IMG/VR virus record: IMGVR_UViG_3300031758_000513
Location: 1 to 25,649 of that record
Strand: one strand, 5' to 3'
DNA from: a virus
DNA length: 25,649 nucleotides
Shown: piece by piece, positions 21,586-25,649 of the stretch
Layout of the letters: the number at the start of each line of letters is the position of its first letter
How positions within the stretch are numbered: position 1 is the first letter of the stretch
Translations under genes and position numbers: made by a program
Notes under the pieces: generated by a model
What the model was told of the DNA's origin: nothing
Database searches by the model: none
Seen by the model: only the letters and a program-made list of their open reading frames with translations

Positions 21586-23577
21586 TTATTGAACTTTTCT
21601 ATTCATCTGAGCTTCGACAATGTTTTCCTTAGTCTCAATCTCTCGTTCCTTTAGGATAAGCTCAGCTACCTTAGCACGGCGCTCAAACTCCCCTTGGCTG
21701 GAACCATCTAAGTTAGCAGACACTGACTGAATAACCTTAGCTCGTAGTTCTTCTGGCATCAACTGGGCTTCGACCATAGTCTTCTGCGCCTTAGCCATTG
21801 CCTCTTGAGCGTCAGCTTGTGACTCTGCTGCTCTAGAGTTAAGCTCGTTAATCTGCGCCTGAACCAGTTGAATCTGAGCCTGCATCTGAGCTTGTTGCAT
21901 AGCCTGAGCTTCAGGGTTAGGCTGGTTCATCTGGTCTAGGGCTGCCGCAAGCTCTTCCTTATTGGACAGACTAGAGCCTTTGATGATACCTTTTAGGACT
22001 AGCGGCAGTACAGGGCTATCAGGACCAAGGGTTTGCAAGAGTCCAATGAACTGTTGCTGCTCATACTCCCTAGCTACCATGCCAAGGGTGGATGCAGGAG
22101 TAAACCTAAAGTCCTTAGACGGGTAACGCTCTGGGTCAAACTGCATATAGCGGTAGGCTACCTTCTTAATCAGAGGAATCAAGAAGTCATCTTGGAAGTT
22201 CATCAGCGCCTGCTTGTTCTTCTTAATGATAGAAGACATAGCCAAGGACATAGAAGCTCCACCAGCCTCTCCCGCAGCTACTGAGCGAGTCATAGCTTGA
22301 CTATCTAACGTGCCCGTAGCCTGCAGCAACATAGTCTCAAACTCTTTAGCAGTAGAGATGTTACCTGCGTCAGTAGATCCAAACTTAAACGGAAAGAGGA
22401 TCTCGTTAGGATTGCCGTTGGTAAGCAGGGTCTTTCCGGGTTGTACCTTATAAGATACGCCACGAGGTAGTCTTGTAGCGTCCGCTGCCATCATAGGGGC
22501 CGTAGTCAGTGCTAAAGAGTCCAGATGACTACGGAGTTGGGCATCAATAGCTTTCTGCATATTGTAGCCCTTTTGCACGGTTCCCATACCCACTAACCTA
22601 CCTGATACCTTCTCAGGTACATAGGTTACGATAGGACGGTCTTTCATCATGTATGGGTTGGCTTCTGCCTTGAGCAGGTATTGCCCGTTAGCAATAACAA
22701 CTACAGCCTCAACCATGTCTGAATACTTATCTGCATCGCTATCTTCTGGGAACAGGTCTTCTACTTCACCACCTTCGTTCTCTAACTGCTCCAGATACTC
22801 ACGAGGAACTAGCCCGTAGTAGCGAAGGACTCGTACTTTATCTTCTTGGTAAAGTGAGTCCAGTTGATTTGGGATGAGATCAGCGTCACTAAACTCAGGA
22901 CCAATATTAACCTTTCGATAGATTCCATCTTCGATGCCTTTAACTACTTTAAATAAACTTGTGTACTCTTCAACGGCTACACCAAGGCAATCATCTATTG
23001 TCTCAGAGTTTGGATCCCATATAAAGTTACGAGGATGCACCGACTTAACAGGAACAGATACACGCTCAGCTTCTATAACTCCAATAGCAGCACCAGTCCC
23101 ATCAGGCATTGGCTGCATCGCTGGCTGTAATTCAACTGTAGATTTAATTTGAACCTCAGCTATACCAAGGCCAAAGACTTCAGCGTTACGATTAACCTCT
23201 GCCCAAGTCTTATCTACCTTGTCTTTCTTTAGGTCATCGTGAAGCTGGGTCTTTACCATCTCGATGTCCATCTCTTGCTGGTCAGCAGCATCATCTTCCA
23301 TCTCAAAGAACTCTCCACGACCAGTGGTGGCTTCAATGATCTCTGATGTTTTATTCTCTACCGCCTGACGGATAGCTGGAGATACAAGTCTACTGCGCTC
23401 TGAGTCACGAGTCTTGTCTTCGTCAGACCATACGCCGTAATAGAGGCGCTCGTACTCATCCCACTTAGCCTGATAGTTTGTATCACGGTATTCTTTCCAC
23501 CGATCACAATGATCAATAATAAAAGCTACTAGCTCTTTATCTGATTCAGATACTGGGTCTTCTTGAAAGTCACTCAT
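21586..23577 (-). CDS. Portal protein (P22-type)
   Basis: A 663-residue ring protein forming the DNA entry vertex. The start KELVAFIIDHCDRWKEYRD followed by KWDEYERLYYGVWSDEDKTR and SRLVSPAIRQAVENKTSEI is characteristic of podovirus portals of this class. Further marks are SVHPRNFIWDPNSETIDDC and MTRSVAAGEAGGASMSLAMS. The C-terminal 130 residues are a Gln/Ala-rich coiled coil (QAQMQAQIQLVQAQINELNS), which would form a barrel into the capsid. The ATG overlaps the upstream HExxH gene by four bases (ATGA). It is followed by the strongest promoter of the window. Confidence 0.92.
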   Translation of the reverse strand: MSDFQEDPVSESDKELVAFIIDHCDRWKEYRDTNYQAKWDEYERLYYGVWSDEDKTRDSERSRLVSPAIRQAVENKTSEIIEATTGRGEFFEMEDDAADQQEMDIEMVKTQLHDDLKKDKVDKTWAEVNRNAEVFGLGIAEVQIKSTVELQPAMQPMPDGTGAAIGVIEAERVSVPVKSVHPRNFIWDPNSETIDDCLGVAVEEYTSLFKVVKGIEDGIYRKVNIGPEFSDADLIPNQLDSLYQEDKVRVLRYYGLVPREYLEQLENEGGEVEDLFPEDSDADKYSDMVEAVVVIANGQYLLKAEANPYMMKDRPIVTYVPEKVSGRLVGMGTVQKGYNMQKAIDAQLRSHLDSLALTTAPMMAADATRLPRGVSYKVQPGKTLLTNGNPNEILFPFKFGSTDAGNISTAKEFETMLLQATGTLDSQAMTRSVAAGEAGGASMSLAMSSIIKKNKQALMNFQDDFLIPLIKKVAYRYMQFDPERYPSKDFRFTPASTLGMVAREYEQQQFIGLLQTLGPDSPVLPLVLKGIIKGSSLSNKEELAAALDQMNQPNPEAQAMQQAQMQAQIQLVQAQINELNSRAAESQADAQEAMAKAQKTMVEAQLMPEELRAKVIQSVSANLDGSSQGEFERRAKVAELILKEREIETKENIVEAQMNRKVQ

Positions 23578-24533
23578 TGCATATCCTCTACTGTACTAGG
23601 AAAAGGAGAAACATAATCTAAACGTGCGTCTAAAGCGCCGCCTTCGTTATTAATAAACTCTGTTGGTCCAAGCGGACGATTGAATGCAGCCATTGTATCC
23701 TTGTCTTGTCCCATTGTTGTTGGAAATACTTTGCCTTTGGTTTTATCTACTGAGCCAGAAGTCTTTGCATAGAAAGGATCTTCAAATCTTAGCTGCACGT
23801 TACGAGACTCTGCTTCTCCATATGATTTTAAATAATCACGAGTAGCTTTTTCTTTGTCAACTTTAGAAGCTTGGTCCCATGTTTTGTTTGTGTATCGTTT
23901 TAAAAATTTAGACTTGCTTGTACCACGTAAGAAATTTTCTACTTGTTGTGCGTAATGCTGAGATTCGTGAAGTAGTCCAGAGATAACTGAAACTGGATCT
24001 TGGTCAATAAAAGGCATTGATCCTACGTTTAAGTCAATAGTCTGGCTATCAAAGTTATAAGCTCCAAAAGACATTGGTTTATCTGGTTCGTTAATAATAC
24101 GTACTTCTTTGTTTGCTAAGTCAGGATAGAACTCATATAGTTTAGGATGACTTAATAAATCCTGAACTCTATAAGTCTCACCTTCTTCGAGCATATCCGT
24201 AGGCAAACGCAGCCTTGCGTCTGTGTCTGGAATTTCAAACCTCAACTTGTCATCTGGTCCAATACCCATTCCAGTACGGGCTACTTGCTCCTCAAACGTA
24301 GCTCCTCGTTTTGCCATGTCCTTGGCTAGCTTCATACTAGAGTCCATCAATTCCATCTCTTCCTCTGTTGCTTTAGGAAGATAGTTCATTAACGCTTTCT
24401 CGCCTCCAATAATCTCAGGACGTGTAAGCTTAGGAGGCATCTCTTCAAATAAAGCTCTCCCGCCTCTGGTAGAAGCAGAGATAAACTCCTCTGGTATTTC
24501 TAGGAGTCCTTGGAATAAACGAGCAATAGCCAT
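23574..24533 (-). CDS. HExxH metallopeptidase-like protein (LPD23-like) between terminase and portal
   Basis: A 319-residue protein with a zinc-peptidase signature H189-E-S-Q-H193 (LLHESQHYAQQVENFLRG), and a downstream YGEAESRNVQLRF (E240, E242) that could give the third metal ligand. The pattern LLHE.QH..Q..E.F.RG...YGE.E.RN.Q.R is what I recall for the LPD23 domain of large polyvalent phage proteins; here it stands as a separate gene. Residues 95-170 (DDKLRFEIPDTDARLRLP to FDSQTIDLNVG) precede it as a beta region. No signal peptide or membrane segment. It lies one base after the terminase stop and overlaps the portal start by four, so it belongs to the head-assembly block. A virion- or head-linked protease role is an inference; the active-site residues are present. 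Confidence 0.8.
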   Translation of the reverse strand: MAIARLFQGLLEIPEEFISASTRGGRALFEEMPPKLTRPEIIGGEKALMNYLPKATEEEMELMDSSMKLAKDMAKRGATFEEQVARTGMGIGPDDKLRFEIPDTDARLRLPTDMLEEGETYRVQDLLSHPKLYEFYPDLANKEVRIINEPDKPMSFGAYNFDSQTIDLNVGSMPFIDQDPVSVISGLLHESQHYAQQVENFLRGTSKSKFLKRYTNKTWDQASKVDKEKATRDYLKSYGEAESRNVQLRFEDPFYAKTSGSVDKTKGKVFPTTMGQDKDTMAAFNRPLGPTEFINNEGGALDARLDYVSPFPSTVEDMQ

Positions 24534-24534
24534 G

Positions 24535-25649
24535 TTAGTATCCTGATATTTCGTCTAGGGCTTCGTACTCTTCGTCTTCAATCATATCTGTAAACTCAGT
24601 TATGCCAATCTGATCTATGTAAGCTAAGGCATCAATCAAGTCATCGTGTACTGCGCTATTCGGAAAGTTAAGAAGCTGGTCTACAAACTGCTTAGTCCAC
24701 TCGCCCCTAACTAACTTAATCCTTCCATGCTCGAAGCGTCCCTGTAAAGCCCATACTATTCGGTCCGTCTTCTTCTTGTTGCCGTGTGTCAGTTCTATCA
24801 CTGATATGAAAAACGATTTCTTCTTCATCAAGTCTTGTAGGTACGGGAGTACGGCGTTCCGTGCCATTCCCCGCTCGATACCTACTAGCCGCACATCGTA
24901 ACTTTTTGCTGTTTCTAATATCTTGTTTGCGGTTTCTTTGATATCCCATCGTCCATACACTATAGTATCTACAAACCATCCATCTAGAGTAACCTTGACT
25001 ACAGCTATAGCTGTTTCATCTAGATGCTTCTTCTTGTTAGTGGCTTGCTTGCTTACATCTTCAAAGCCAGCCAAATCAACAGCGATGTAATACTGACCGT
25101 CGCTAGGAGTATCGTCGCTATCAACATAATGTATCCATTCTTCTTTAAATAACTCTGAGGACGCTGCCTCGAAACTAGCAAGGTATTCCTGTCTAAAACT
25201 GAAGGAAGACATTGACTTCTTTGCAGCCTCAATCTCTTTAGGATCGAGAAGAGGGTTATCAAAAGAAGTAAAGTGAAACGATACCCAGTCTTCATCTTCA
25301 TCTTTCTGAGCCATCTGGTACAACTCGTAAAAGTGATTCCTGCCCTTTGGGGTTCCAATGAACAGTGCTCCACCCTTTACATCTGATAATGCTGGTCTAA
25401 GAATTTGCTCAAAGACCTGTGGCTTCATGTCAGCGTACTCGTCAACTACAACGTAAGCAAGACCAACACCACGCATAGTATCAGGGCGATCAGATCCTTT
25501 AAGGTAAATCTTTCGATCATTAACTAAAGTTATTACCGCCGTATTCTCGTGGACAGTTTTGATAACTTCGTGTCCAAGCTCTTTAAGAACCGTCCACATA
25601 ATGTCTTTAGCTTGCTGAAAAGTTGGGGCAACATAGAAGACATCCTTCT
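24535..25649 (-). CDS. Terminase large subunit, N-terminus cut by window
   Basis: DNA packaging motor ATPase and nuclease. The frame is open to the window edge (DVFYVAPTFQQAKDI precedes the first in-frame Met at 25599), so the Walker A part lies outside. Visible: Walker B VVVDEYAD; the coupling motif FIGTPKGRNHFYELY; the RNase H-like nuclease domain with its first Asp in YYIAVDLAGF, a Glu in VGIERG and late Asp residues in HDDLIDALAYID. At least 371 residues are present, all of which match the C-terminal two thirds of a podovirus-type large terminase. It ends one base before the start of the HExxH gene. The small terminase should lie just outside to the right. Confidence 0.93.
   Translation of the reverse strand, partial: KDVFYVAPTFQQAKDIMWTVLKELGHEVIKTVHENTAVITLVNDRKIYLKGSDRPDTMRGVGLAYVVVDEYADMKPQVFEQILRPALSDVKGGALFIGTPKGRNHFYELYQMAQKDEDEDWVSFHFTSFDNPLLDPKEIEAAKKSMSSFSFRQEYLASFEAASSELFKEEWIHYVDSDDTPSDGQYYIAVDLAGFEDVSKQATNKKKHLDETAIAVVKVTLDGWFVDTIVYGRWDIKETANKILETAKSYDVRLVGIERGMARNAVLPYLQDLMKKKSFFISVIELTHGNKKKTDRIVWALQGRFEHGRIKLVRGEWTKQFVDQLLNFPNSAVHDDLIDALAYIDQIGITEFTDMIEDEEYEALDEISGY

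Noticed and set aside
1-25649. tRNA genes, CRISPR arrays, insertion sequences, integrase or attachment sites
   Set aside because: The window is almost wholly coding; the few short gaps contain no cloverleaf or direct-repeat array, and no gene has transposase or integrase motifs.

Overview
The window is a piece of a tailed double-stranded DNA phage genome (or a phage contig from a metagenome) whose virion genes look podovirus-like. It holds a large terminase, a P22-type portal, a scaffold, an HK97-fold capsid protein, a gp4-like adaptor and a gp10-like tail protein, ejection-type internal proteins and a holin/lysozyme pair. There is no tape-measure protein, sheath, integrase, repressor or tRNA. 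The style of the fibre genes (collagen-like GXY tracts, SPRY and LamG-like domains, tail-collar domain) and the class II ribonucleotide reductase resemble phages of marine or freshwater bacteria. The host cannot be named from the sequence.

Layout. Positions 1-2182 lie on the + strand and form the end of a nucleotide-metabolism region: a truncated small conserved ORF, a monomeric vitamin-B12-dependent ribonucleotide reductase, and a 41-residue ORF. Everything from 2159 to 25649 is on the - strand and reads right to left in virion order: terminase large subunit (cut by the window edge), an HExxH protein, portal, two small proteins, scaffold, major capsid protein, a fibre cassette (19110-13516), small proteins, adaptor, tail stabilisation protein, tail-collar protein, internal/ejection proteins (9223-3581), then holin and lysozyme. 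The two arms converge and overlap by 24 bases at 2159-2182, with no visible terminator. Packing is very tight, with many TAATG/ATGA overlaps, and there is no gene-free stretch over 100 bases.

Transcription. Two exact sigma70 consensus promoters (TTGACA, 17 bases, TATAAT) lie on the - strand. One is in the only sizeable gap after the portal (21553-21581) and is followed by a perfect palindrome at the expected start site. The other is inside the coding sequence of the stabilisation protein (10086-10114), upstream of the collar, ejection and lysis genes. A rho-independent terminator (19155-19188) follows the capsid gene directly, with a second hairpin beside it. I infer a late region cut into segments: capsid genes made strongly from the first promoter, fibre and adaptor genes by read-through of the terminator, and ejection/lysis genes boosted by the internal promoter.

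Points of most interest: the HExxH (zincin-like, LPD23-like) protein between terminase and portal; the two exact promoters; the collagen fibre whose three repeat units lose exactly one Gly-X-Y triplet each (8, 7, 6); the multi-domain LamG/SPRY fibre; the polyvalent ejection protein that appears as two separately translated genes; and several short genes (41, 49 and 55 residues) that are easily missed.
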